Origin: Abiotrophia sp938010525
GTDB taxonomy: Bacteria; Bacillota; Bacilli; Lactobacillales; Aerococcaceae
Reading direction: 5' to 3'
NCBI RefSeq assembly: GCF_938010525.1
Contig: NZ_CALLVK010000025.1
Coordinates: 1 to 64,000, forward strand
Length of the DNA stretch: 64,000 nt
Shown: one piece after another, positions 50,241 to 59,100 of the stretch
Layout of the letters: each line of letters begins with the position of its first letter
Numbering within the stretch: the first letter of the stretch is position 1
The notes under the pieces: generated by a model
Database searches by the model: none
Told to the model about the DNA's origin: nothing
The model's input: the letters and a program-made list of their open reading frames with translations, nothing else
Made by a program: the position numbers and the translations under genes

Positions 50241-51246
50241 AAAACTGCAGAATATCTGCAGGATTCATAAAGACAGAAATTTCAGACCCAATCTCACGTT
50301 TAGCGAATCCATCATTTTTATCTATAATATGAATATGCTTCCCATTGGTTAACTTGACGGTGTACTTGAGAAGAATACCATCAAATTCCATATCCAAGAC
50401 AACCCCTTTAGTCTCCACATCATTTGGATAGTCTCGATTGAAACGTACACGTTCCAATCTAATATAGCCGGCCTTATCCTTAAAGGTATGGCCTGAAGAT
50501 TGGCTTAGCATCAGCATAGTGCCCTCATCAAGACGATTGTTGTCTCCAATAAAGTCACAAACAAACTCTGTTTGAGATGCGTTATAAACTTCACTCGGTG
50601 TCCCGACTTGTTCAATTTTTCCGTTATCGAAAACGGCTATGCGGTCAGAAAGTGTCAAGGCCTCTTCTTGATCATGCGTAACATACAAAGTCGTAATTTT
50701 GAAGTCCTTTTGGAGCCTCTTGAGTTCCTTACGCAAATCAACCCGAAGCTTAGCATCTAAGTTGGATAGAGGTTCATCAAGGCAGAGAATCTTAGGCTCT
50801 AAAACAAGTGCACGCGCTAGCGCCACACGTTGTTGTTGTCCCCCAGATAGTTCCGAGACATTGCGCTGCAATTGCTTCTCGGTAATCTTAATTTTCTTAG
50901 CAACTTCATTTACTTTCTCACGGATAATTTCCGGTTTCATCTTCTTGACTTTGAGACCAAAAGCAATATTTTCGTATACTGTCATAGTTGGGAAGAGGGC
51001 ATATGACTGGAAGACAATCCCAATCTCTCGGGCTTCAGGCTCTAATCGTGTGACATCTCGGCCTCCTACTTCAATCTTACCGCGCGTTGGAATATTAAAG
51101 CCCACCAGGGCGCGCAAGGTCGTTGACTTGCCACAACCTGAAGGGCCCAAGAAGGTGAAAAATTCACCTTCTTGAATCTCTAAATTCAGGTTGTCCACAG
51201 CCACAAAATCACCATAACTGATTTGGATATCTGTGAACTTGATCAT
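50239..51246 (-). CDS. ABC transporter ATP-binding protein (AfuC/PotA-like)
   Basis: A 335-residue importer ATPase. GPSGCGKSTTLRALVGF (Walker A), LSGGQQQRVALARALV (signature) and ILCLDEPLSNLDAKLR (Walker B) are complete, as is the switch His in THDQEEAL. The C-terminal TOBE-like domain (about 240-335) matches the polyamine/ferric/sugar-phosphate group. Sits between the binding protein and permease genes. Confidence 0.93.
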   Translation of the reverse strand: MIKFTDIQISYGDFVAVDNLNLEIQEGEFFTFLGPSGCGKSTTLRALVGFNIPTRGKIEVGGRDVTRLEPEAREIGIVFQSYALFPTMTVYENIAFGLKVKKMKPEIIREKVNEVAKKIKITEKQLQRNVSELSGGQQQRVALARALVLEPKILCLDEPLSNLDAKLRVDLRKELKRLQKDFKITTLYVTHDQEEALTLSDRIAVFDNGKIEQVGTPSEVYNASQTEFVCDFIGDNNRLDEGTMLMLSQSSGHTFKDKAGYIRLERVRFNRDYPNDVETKGVVLDMEFDGILLKYTVKLTNGKHIHIIDKNDGFAKREIGSEISVFMNPADILQF

Positions 51247-51285
51247 TGTGTAATCTCCTCTTCTTGTTTATAGCCTAAACGTTGA

Positions 51286-52314
51286 TTATTGGATAAATTC
51301 TAGGGTAACCTTTTCTACCCATTGGTCAATGTGTTGACCAACAAATTCCCAGTCAATATCTTGTTGTTTAGTCTTTGAAGCAAACTCTTTAACGTAATCT
51401 GGAGCTTTTTCCAAAGCCTTCTTATTCGCAGGAATTGTACCGAATTGATTGCTCCAAGCCAATTGTGTTTCGGCGCTACCGAACCAATTGATGAATTCCT
51501 CAGCTAATTCTGCTTTCTTAGAGTTTTTAACAATCCCTAAATGTTCAGAAACAAAAGGCATCCCGATTTCTGGTTGCATAAATTGCATTTTAACGTTGCG
51601 TTCTTTCTCTAGTTGAAGTAAGCCGTTCCCCCACATTTGACCGTACTTGTACTTACCTTCAATAATGGCGGTGCGGTGATCTTCCCCTTCAGTATAGATA
51701 TGGGCATTTTGAATATATTTCTTAACTACTTCCCATCCTTCTTCTGATACTCCAAGCTCACCATCTTTGTCTGCGTAGCGCGCTAGGATACTAGCCAAAA
51801 TCATTTTTGGCGTCCCACCTGAGAGAGCAAAAATCCCGTACTGATCTTTATACTTAGGATCTGTTAAATCAGTCCAGTCTTTCGGCATAGTTTGCGATTC
51901 ATTCCCCATCAAAACCAATGGCACGACCGTAATTGGCCAATAGTTACCGTCTGGGTCTGCGAGCCCCTCAGTTACTTCATCTGCCCAAGCCGGCTTATAT
52001 GGTTTCAAAACATCTTCTTTTTTAAGCTTATTATATTCGATAACATTTAAGCCAAAAGTTACATCTGCAATTGAATTATTTTTTTCCCCAATTAATCTAT
52101 CAGCAATCTCCCCACCGGGAACTTCAACAATTTTAATTTTAAACCCTGCTTCTGCAGCTTTTTCAATTAACCAATCGCCACGTCCGCTAGATACTGCATT
52201 CGAGTAAACAACGAGCTCTTGCGACTTGTCTGCTTCAGCTTGAACTGCAGTAACACTTGCAACCGTTGAGAATACTGCTAACCCAGCAAACAACATCTTT
52301 AACTTCTTAAACAT
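51286..52314 (-). CDS. ABC transporter solute-binding protein (AfuA-like)
   Basis: A 342-residue exported type 2 binding protein. The signal peptide ends VQA before EADKS and contains no cysteine at all, so it is not a lipoprotein. ELVVYSNAVSSGRGDWLIEKA, ADVTFGLNVIEYNKLKKEDVL and EHLGIVKNSKKAELAEEFINW resemble the ferric/2-aminoethylphosphonate/hexose-phosphate family. AfuA of Actinobacillus binds sugar phosphates, and the neighbouring GDPD gene suggests an organic phosphodiester ligand. The start at 52314 follows GGAGG; the longer frame lies inside the GDPD gene. Confidence 0.87.
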   Translation of the reverse strand: MFKKLKMLFAGLAVFSTVASVTAVQAEADKSQELVVYSNAVSSGRGDWLIEKAAEAGFKIKIVEVPGGEIADRLIGEKNNSIADVTFGLNVIEYNKLKKEDVLKPYKPAWADEVTEGLADPDGNYWPITVVPLVLMGNESQTMPKDWTDLTDPKYKDQYGIFALSGGTPKMILASILARYADKDGELGVSEEGWEVVKKYIQNAHIYTEGEDHRTAIIEGKYKYGQMWGNGLLQLEKERNVKMQFMQPEIGMPFVSEHLGIVKNSKKAELAEEFINWFGSAETQLAWSNQFGTIPANKKALEKAPDYVKEFASKTKQQDIDWEFVGQHIDQWVEKVTLEFIQ

Positions 52315-52325
52315 TTTAATCCTCC

Positions 52326-53162
52326 TTATTTTTGGCAGTTCTGGCGATAAGCTGCGAGCAGAAATGGCCAGTCTGTTTGAATAACATCTGGACGATGTGC
52401 CACAATATGTCCCCATCCCTCTGATGGATTGAGAACGGCTTGGTCCTCGTCAAATTGATAAAAAAGATTGTGTCTTACTCCAATATTAATACCGTTAAGT
52501 AACACTAGGTATCCAGCTTCACGGAGCGAAGATCGCCAATCAGCAGCAAGCAGAGGTGAATTTTCCTCTGTCGGCAATAATTCCGCTCCAATACAATGAA
52601 CATAAGGATAAGCATCAAAATAGGACATCTCCATTTGTTCGCGTAAAATCGGCATGTAAAACACATCGAGTCTATGCGAATTCAACTTATCCAACAGTTC
52701 ATCTTCTAGTGGACTTTTGAAGAATACGCGATCTAGTGTTTGTGTATCTACAAATAGTCTCATAAAAGCTGGGTCGTCCCAATAAAACCATGAACGGTCA
52801 ATGTTTACCAGCCCATCAGCTGGCAACCAAGCAAGAAAATCACTCAGCTTCTCTAGATGATATCCCGAATCATCACCAATCCCATTCAAATAAGCGAGTG
52901 CATCAATCTCAGCACTAGTCAATTTTTCTAATGTGCCATTTTCTACCCCTAGTAATCTTTTCTCGTTGTTATGATGGAACAAATAGTAGACCCCATCTTT
53001 AGAACGAGCAATATCAACTTCTACTAGATCTGAGCCTAACTGATAGGCCAACTGAGTAGACTTTATCGTATTTTCAGGGATGTTTCCTCCTCTCATACCA
53101 CGATGGGTTAAGATTAAGAATCCTTTTTCTCTTAACCGTTGATGAAATAATGTATCCTTCAT
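52326..53162 (-). CDS. Glycerophosphodiester phosphodiesterase
   Basis: A 278-residue cytoplasmic GDPD hydrolysing glycerophosphodiesters to glycerol-3-phosphate and an alcohol. The active-site pattern is THRGMRGGNIPENT, LVEVDI (metal Glu/Asp) and FHHNNEKRLLG, the second catalytic His being followed by Asn rather than the usual Asp. No signal peptide. The start at 53162 follows GAGGAG; a TTG one codon before is less likely. First gene of GDPD-SBP-ATPase-permease, preceded by a consensus promoter and operator-like DNA. Substrate delivered by the ABC importer would be cleaved here. Confidence 0.9.
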   Translation of the reverse strand: MKDTLFHQRLREKGFLILTHRGMRGGNIPENTIKSTQLAYQLGSDLVEVDIARSKDGVYYLFHHNNEKRLLGVENGTLEKLTSAEIDALAYLNGIGDDSGYHLEKLSDFLAWLPADGLVNIDRSWFYWDDPAFMRLFVDTQTLDRVFFKSPLEDELLDKLNSHRLDVFYMPILREQMEMSYFDAYPYVHCIGAELLPTEENSPLLAADWRSSLREAGYLVLLNGINIGVRHNLFYQFDEDQAVLNPSEGWGHIVAHRPDVIQTDWPFLLAAYRQNCQK

Positions 53163-53181
53163 CAATACTCCTCCTCAAAAC

Positions 53182-53195
53182 AGAAAACGCTAACA
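53182..53195 (-). promoter_or_regulatory. cre-like operator in the GDPD operon leader
   Basis: Minus-strand TGTTAGCGTTTTCT matches the CcpA consensus TGWNANCGNTNNCA at all but the last base. It sits about 10-23 bases after the predicted start point. The adjoining AACAATTGTT (53192-53201) is a separate perfect palindrome. Either CcpA or the nearby LacI-SBP regulator could bind. Confidence 0.6.
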
Positions 53196-53210
53196 ATTGT
53201 TTACGAATTC

Positions 53211-53239
53211 ATTTTACACGTATTTTTGACTCGTGTCAA
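53211..53239 (-). promoter_or_regulatory. GDPD-ABC operon promoter
   Basis: Minus-strand TTGACA (53239-53234), exactly 17 bases, TAAAAT (53216-53211), about 50 bases before the GDPD start. Being near consensus, it should need repression rather than activation. Confidence 0.8.
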
Positions 53240-53344
53240 CTATTTTTGTAAGGGTATTCTTGAGTGAAGGTAAAGGTCCTACCTATCGTGTTTATAGCGC
53301 TAATTTCCAAGTATATTCGTTAACCTCCCTCTTACTTCAAGTAA

Positions 53345-53374
53345 AAAAGAGGACTTATATAGAAGTCCTCTTTT
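53345..53374 (-). terminator. lysS terminator
   Basis: Stem AAAAGAGGACTT (53345-53356) / AAGTCCTCTTTT (53363-53374), U tract on the minus strand. Confidence 0.9.
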
Positions 53375-53386
53375 GATACACTTGTT

Positions 53387-54895
53387 TTATGAATGGTGGC
53401 GCATAGTTGGGAAGAGGAGGACGTCGCGGATAGCAGTAGCGCCCGTAAAGAGCATTACCAGACGGTCAATCCCTAAGCCCCAACCGCCGGTTGGTGGCAT
53501 CCCATATTCCAGCGCTTCAATGAACTCATCATCCATTGGCTGAGCTTCATCGTTCCCTTTGTTCTTTTCTTCCATTTGCGCTTCAAAACGTTGGCGTTGA
53601 TCAATTGGATCACTCAACTCTGTAAAGGCATTGGCGTATTCCTTACCTACAATAAAGAGCTCGAAGCGGTCAGTAAAGCGTGGGTCTTCTTCGTTCTTAC
53701 GTGCCAATGGCGATACTTCCACCGGGTGACCGTAAACAAAGGTTGGTTGGATACACTTATCTTCACAGTGCTCTTCGAAGAAGGCATTGATGACATGCCC
53801 CACAGTGGTATCGTGGTCGTTCAATTCCACGCCATGTTCCTTAGCCAGGGCTTTGGCTTGGTCGAAGTCCATGGCTTGCCAGAAGTCCACACCTGTAACT
53901 TCTTTAATCAAGTCTACCATATGGCGACGAGCCCAAGGTTGACCTAAGTCAATGGTGTGATCGTGATACTCCAAGCTAGTCTTGTTGAGGACACGCTCAG
54001 CCACCTTCTTCAGCATGCCTTCAATCAAGTCCATGACATCTGTATAAACTTGGTAAGCCGTATAACATTCGATAGTGGTAAATTCTGGGTTGTGGGTGGT
54101 ATCAATCCCTTCATTACGGAAGATCCGCCCTAACTCATAAACCTTCTCAATCCCACCAACTACCAAGCGTTTGAGGTGCAACTCAGTCGCGATGCGGAGA
54201 TAGAGCTCCATATCCAAGGCATTGTGGTGGGTTACGAATGGACGAGCGGTTGCCCCACCCGCGATGGTATGCAGAACTGGTGTTTCAACTTCCAAGTAGC
54301 CTTGGTCGTCTAAGAAACGGCGGATTTCGCGCACAATCTTAGAACGCAAGATAAAGCGTTCGCGGCTTTCTTCGTTACTAATAAGGTCCAAGTAACGTTG
54401 ACGGTAACGTTGTTCTACATTGGTTAAGCCATGGTATTTATCTGGCAGAGGACGTAAAGCCTTGGTTAGGGGATGGAATTCTTGAGCGAAGACCGAAAGT
54501 TCGCCTGTATTGGTCTTGAAGACATAGCCGACAACACCGACAATGTCGCCTAAGTCTGCGGCCTTAAACCATTGGTAGCTATCTTCACCTACTGAATCTT
54601 GGCGGACGTAGATTTGAATCTTGCCATCCATGTCTAAGAGATGGGCAAAACCAGCCTTACCCTTACCACGTTTAGAGACCATACGGCCTGCCACACGAAC
54701 AGGGATTTTCTTTTCTTCTAAGGCTTCTTTATCAATCTCACTGTAGTCGTGCAAGATTTGGGCAGATAAATGGTCCCGGCTAAAGCCCGCCGCAAAAGGG
54801 TTTACGCCCGCTTCTGCCATTTGGGCCATTTTCTCACGACGAACCAAAAGCTGGTCGTTAAGTTCAGCCTGGACATCTTGATGTTGTTCAGTCAT
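53387..54895 (-). CDS. lysS: Lysyl-tRNA synthetase (class II)
   Basis: Charges tRNA-Lys. It is 502 residues. An N-terminal OB-fold (VAGRMVSKRGKGKAGFAHLLD) is followed by class II motif 1 around RRFLDDQGYLEVETPVL, motif 2 IGRIFRNEGIDTTHNPEFT (as YELGRIFRNEGI) and motif 3 GWGLGIDRLVMLF. In many relatives lysS follows dusB; here it is about 32 kb away beside rpoC. AGGAGG precedes the ATG. The short leader has no T-box. Confidence 0.97.
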   Translation of the reverse strand: MTEQHQDVQAELNDQLLVRREKMAQMAEAGVNPFAAGFSRDHLSAQILHDYSEIDKEALEEKKIPVRVAGRMVSKRGKGKAGFAHLLDMDGKIQIYVRQDSVGEDSYQWFKAADLGDIVGVVGYVFKTNTGELSVFAQEFHPLTKALRPLPDKYHGLTNVEQRYRQRYLDLISNEESRERFILRSKIVREIRRFLDDQGYLEVETPVLHTIAGGATARPFVTHHNALDMELYLRIATELHLKRLVVGGIEKVYELGRIFRNEGIDTTHNPEFTTIECYTAYQVYTDVMDLIEGMLKKVAERVLNKTSLEYHDHTIDLGQPWARRHMVDLIKEVTGVDFWQAMDFDQAKALAKEHGVELNDHDTTVGHVINAFFEEHCEDKCIQPTFVYGHPVEVSPLARKNEEDPRFTDRFELFIVGKEYANAFTELSDPIDQRQRFEAQMEEKNKGNDEAQPMDDEFIEALEYGMPPTGGWGLGIDRLVMLFTGATAIRDVLLFPTMRHHS

Positions 54896-54952
54896 TTAAT
54901 TTCCTCCTAATGCTGTCTTGACGGCTCTTATCAAAAAAGCCCATACGTCTTT

Positions 54953-54981
54953 ATTGTACCTGAAAAAAGCCTAAATGTCAT
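54953..54981 (-). promoter_or_regulatory. lysS promoter
   Basis: Minus-strand ATGACA (54981-54976), 17 bases, TACAAT (54958-54953), about 60 bases from the start. Confidence 0.65.
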
Positions 54982-55025
54982 GACTTTTTCACCTAAGCAG
55001 ACAAAAATAGCGGGAGACAAGTAAA

Positions 55026-55081
55026 CCACCTAGCTGGCGTACCAATACGGGGGCATCCGATTGGCCTAGCAAGCTAGGTGG
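55026..55081 (-). other. Nested inverted repeat after the nucleotidyltransferase gene
   Basis: CCACCTAGCT (55026-55035) pairs with AGCTAGGTGG (55072-55081). Inside it CCAAT (55042-55046) pairs with ATTGG (55060-55064). It lies 20 bases past the nucleotidyltransferase stop and has no immediate U tract. It may be a structured terminator or a small RNA element. Confidence 0.45.
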
Positions 55082-55100
55082 GCGTAAGAGAATAAGCCAA

Positions 55101-55892
55101 TTAGTGAGTCTCTTCCAAGACATGGAGGGTCAGCCGGTCAAACTGGTGGGTATCATAACCAAATCGTACTAAGACCTGTTTGATTTGTTGATTAGCATCC
55201 AAGCAGAAATGACGGACTGACTGCTTGTCCAGCGAAATCACCTTCTGCATCCATTGCTGTTGGGATTGGCTGAGAACTGAGCGGGCGCCTTCATAGCGAG
55301 ACCAGTCGCCAATATCGTTGGGCAAGTGGCCTTTTTCTAGGCACCAGAGGGCCGACAAAATATTGCGCATCATCAAGATGCATTGCATGCAGTAGTTAAT
55401 CTCGCCTCGCATCATACCTCTGCATAAGGTATGGAGGTGGGCGTAGTACTTGGTCAAATAGTGGTCAATCATGGCCTGATTGACTGACAATTCCAAGGCC
55501 AAGGAAGATTGTCGCATCGGTTCAATCATGCCTTCCGGGTCCCAAATGACTTGAATTTGTTTGAACCAGATGCTTGGCTCAAGTTCTGAAGCATAATAGG
55601 CCAGCACTTTCAACTTGATAAAATGCTCAAAGTAAAAGGAGGCATTGACGTCATTCAACTCTTCAATAAAGAGCAAATCAGGTGACCAGGTCGCCAACCA
55701 TTCATAGACCTGGCGCTTTGCTTTTTTGTCGATGACAATTAAGCGAAGATCAATATCCGAGTAGGGATCATCCTGACCTTGAAGCGCATGGCCAGCCAGA
55801 AAAAAACCTCTTACCCAGGGCTCCTGCTCCAAATCTCGACAAAGGGCACTTAGGAAAACGGCGCGTTGTTGAATCAGCTCTTTTGTTACCAT
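55101..55892 (-). CDS. Nucleotidyltransferase-fold protein (aminoglycoside adenylyltransferase-like)
   Basis: A 263-residue protein. The polymerase-beta-like catalytic core has FFLAGHALQGQDDPYSDIDLRLIV, in which the usual GS is GH and the metal Asp pair is DID, followed by a helical C-terminal domain. It resembles small kanamycin/streptomycin nucleotidyltransferase-like proteins of unknown substrate; there is no evidence of drug resistance. The start at 55892 follows GGGAGGTG. It stands alone with its own extended -10 at 55915-55920. Confidence 0.7.
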   Translation of the reverse strand: MVTKELIQQRAVFLSALCRDLEQEPWVRGFFLAGHALQGQDDPYSDIDLRLIVIDKKAKRQVYEWLATWSPDLLFIEELNDVNASFYFEHFIKLKVLAYYASELEPSIWFKQIQVIWDPEGMIEPMRQSSLALELSVNQAMIDHYLTKYYAHLHTLCRGMMRGEINYCMQCILMMRNILSALWCLEKGHLPNDIGDWSRYEGARSVLSQSQQQWMQKVISLDKQSVRHFCLDANQQIKQVLVRFGYDTHQFDRLTLHVLEETH

Positions 55893-55914
55893 ATGAGCAC
55901 CTCCCTTTGCCTCT

Positions 55915-55920
55915 ATTATA
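55915..55920 (-). promoter_or_regulatory. Extended -10 of the nucleotidyltransferase gene
   Basis: TGC-TATAAT on the minus strand, 23 bases upstream of the ATG; weak -35. Confidence 0.55.
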
Positions 55921-56097
55921 GCATATCACCAGCAAAATATCACTGACACACTCGAAAATTAGGCCATTTTTCTGCCTGATCGTCCGTATAATGTTGCGTG
56001 TTTTTGGAACTTTTAGAGAATCGGTTCCACTATCTTTCGGACAACATCCTGTCTCTAAAACTCGATTTCCTAGGGAAAATTCAGGCCCTTTCCAATA

Positions 56098-56129
56098 CAA
56101 AAATAGGCTGGGAAGATTCCCAGCCTATT
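56098..56129 (-). terminator. rpoBC terminator
   Basis: A 13-bp stem AATAGGCTGGGAA (56102-56114) / TTCCCAGCCTATT (56117-56129), U tract from 56098-56103 on the minus strand, about 20 bases past the rpoC stop. Confidence 0.92.
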
Positions 56130-56147
56130 GGCTTAGCACTTGAAGGT

Positions 56148-59100
56148 CTAGGCCTTAGCAGGTGCTTGATTTTCTAATTCAATGTCTTCGTCTTCCGCTT
56201 CGACAACAGGTGGTTGAATGTTGGTTTCCAACTTACGGTAACGGGTCATCCCGGTCCCGGCTGGAATCAACTTACCAATTGTAACGTTCTCCTTAAGACC
56301 AAGGAGAGCGTCTTTCTTACCGCGGATAGCAGCATCAGTCAAGACACGAGTTGTCTCTTGGAAGGATGCAGCAGAGATGAAGGACTTAGTTTCCAAGGCA
56401 GCCTTGGTAATCCCCATGAGGACTGGGCGAGCTGTCGCTGGCACTTCACCGGCTTGAATAGCGTTGGTGTTGGCCTTGGCGAAGTCTGAGATATCCAGTA
56501 AGGCACCTGGCAAGATGTCAGTTGAAGCAGGGTCCATAACACGAACCTTACGCAACATTTGACGAACCATTACTTCGACGTGTTTGTCGCCGATTTCTAC
56601 CCCTTGACCACGGTATACTGCTTGAACCTCGCGGAGCAAGTAGTTTTCTACGGTCAAGACATCGGTTACGCGGAGTAATTCCTTAGGATCGATTGAACCT
56701 TCAGTTAAGGCTTGACCACGTTCTACGCTGTCGCCTTCCGCAACCTTGAGACGGGAAGTGTAAGGCACATTGTAAGTACGGGTATCCGTCACGCCCTTAA
56801 CTGTGATGTCACGGCTACGGTCGGATTCTTTCTCAACAATTGATTCAATAATCCCGGCCACTTCAGTAATCGTTGCTTGCCCTTTTGGATGACGAGCTTC
56901 GAAGATTTCTTGAATACGTGGCAAACCTTGGGTGATATCGCCACCACCCGCAACCCCACCGGTGTGGAAGGTACGCATGGTCAGCTGGGTACCAGGTTCC
57001 CCGATGGATTGAGCGGCAATGGTACCCACTGCTTCGCCGACTTCCACTTCAGAACCAGTCGCTAAGTTGCGACCATAACACTTCTTACATACCCCGTGGT
57101 TGGTATCACAGGTGAAGACTGAACGAATGGTTACTTCTTCAATCCCTGCTGCCACGATGGCATCTGCCATGTCTTCCGTAATAATGTGGTTAGCTTCTAC
57201 TAATACTTGACCAGTTTCTGGGTGACGAACCGTTTTACGTGCGTAACGCCCAATCAAACGTTCTTCCAGAGATTCAATGACGGAGTTACCATCCATAATG
57301 GCACGAACGGTCATACCACGGTCAGTACCACAGTCATCTTCACGGATAATGACATCTTGCGCCACGTCAACCAAACGACGAGTTAAATAACCAGAGTCGG
57401 CGGTCTTCAAGGCCGTATCGGTCATCCCTTTACGTGCCCCGTGGGTCGAGATAAACATTTCCAAGACAGACAAACCTTCACGGAAGTTAGAGGTGATAGG
57501 CAATTCAATGATTCGGCCTGATGGCGCCGCCATGTTACCCCGCATCCCAGCTAACTGGGTAAAGTTAGAGATGTTACCACGGGCCCCGGAGTCAGACATC
57601 ATCGCGATTGGGTTCAAGCGTGGCAAGGACTTACGCAATTCTTCTTGAATTTGATCCTTAGCTTGTTCCCATGTCCGAATAACGGATTCGTAACGCTCGT
57701 CGTCTGTAATCAAACCACGACGGTATTGCTTGGTAATGTTGTCAACACGGCTGTGGGCTTTTTCTAAGATTTCACCCTTAGATTCCAGACGTAATACATC
57801 GGCCGCCCCTACAGTAATCCCGGCACGAGTTGAGAACTTGTAACCCAAGTTCTTCATGCGGTCCAACATAACAGAAGTTTCGGTAATCTTGAAACGTTTG
57901 AAGACTTGCGCGATAATGCGCCCTAAGTCTTTCTTCTTAAATGGTGGGACTAAGTCCATCGCCGCAATCGCTTCTGGTACATTTACCCCAGCTTCTAAGA
58001 AGTACTTATCTGGTGTCTTCTCAGTTAAGTTCTCGTGTGAAGGCTCATTGAGGTAAGGGAACTCTGGTGGCATGATTTCGTTGAAAAGCAATTTCCCAAC
58101 GGTCGTTACCATGAGGCGTTCCTTTTGCCAATCAGTGAATGGCTTACCAACTAAAGCCTTAGCAGGAATCGCAATCCGGGTGTGAAGGTGAACGTAGCCG
58201 TTTTGGTAAGCAATCTCTGCTTCAGAGACATCACTTACAACCAAACCTTCACCAATACGCCCAGCCTCTTCCAAGGTCAGGTAGTAGTTCCCCAAGACCA
58301 TGTCCTGAGATGGGGTAACAACTGGCTTACCATCTTTAGGGTTCAAGATGTTTTGCGCCGCTAACATGAGCAAGCGTGCTTCAGCTTGAGCTTCTTCAGA
58401 CAATGGGACGTGAACGGCCATTTGGTCACCGTCAAAGTCGGCGTTGTAGGCTTCACAGACCAGTGGGTGCAAACGGATTGCCCGACCCTCAACCAAGGTT
58501 GGTTCGAAGGCTTGGATCCCCAAACGGTGGAGCGTAGGTGCCCGGTTTAGGAGAACTGGGTGTTCCTTGATAACTTCTTCAATTACTGGCCAGATGGCTG
58601 TATCTTGTGTTTCGATCATGCGTTTAGCATTCTTAATGTTGCCAGCAATACCACGTTCCACCAATTCTTTCATAACGAAAGGCTTGAAGAGTTCGATGGC
58701 CATTTCTTTTGGCAACCCACATTGGTACATCTTGAGGTTTGGCCCCACGACAATTACTGAACGACCAGAGTAGTCGACCCGTTTCCCTAAAAGGTTTTGA
58801 CGGAAACGACCTTGCTTCCCTTTCAACATGTGAGAGAGAGACTTGAGGGCGCGGTTACCTGGACCTGTTACGGCACGGCCACGACGACCGTTATCGATTA
58901 AGGCATCGACCGCTTCTTGTAACATACGTTTTTCGTTTTGAACGATAATGTTTGGTGCGCCCAAGTCCAAGAGACGTTTGAGACGGTTGTTACGGTTGAT
59001 TACTCGACGATAGAGATCGTTCAAGTCACTTGTTGCAAACCGGCCACCTTCTAATTGGACCATAGGACGAATATCTGGTGGGATAACAGGCAGTACATCC

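Noticed and set aside
54896..55100. T-box or lysine-responsive leader for lysS
   Set aside because: A promoter about 60 bases upstream leaves no room, and neither the T-box core nor an L-box pattern is present.
55768..56100. Open frame of about 110 codons between the nucleotidyltransferase gene and rpoC
   Set aside because: It overlaps the nucleotidyltransferase gene in another frame, includes that gene's promoter, and has no recognisable features.
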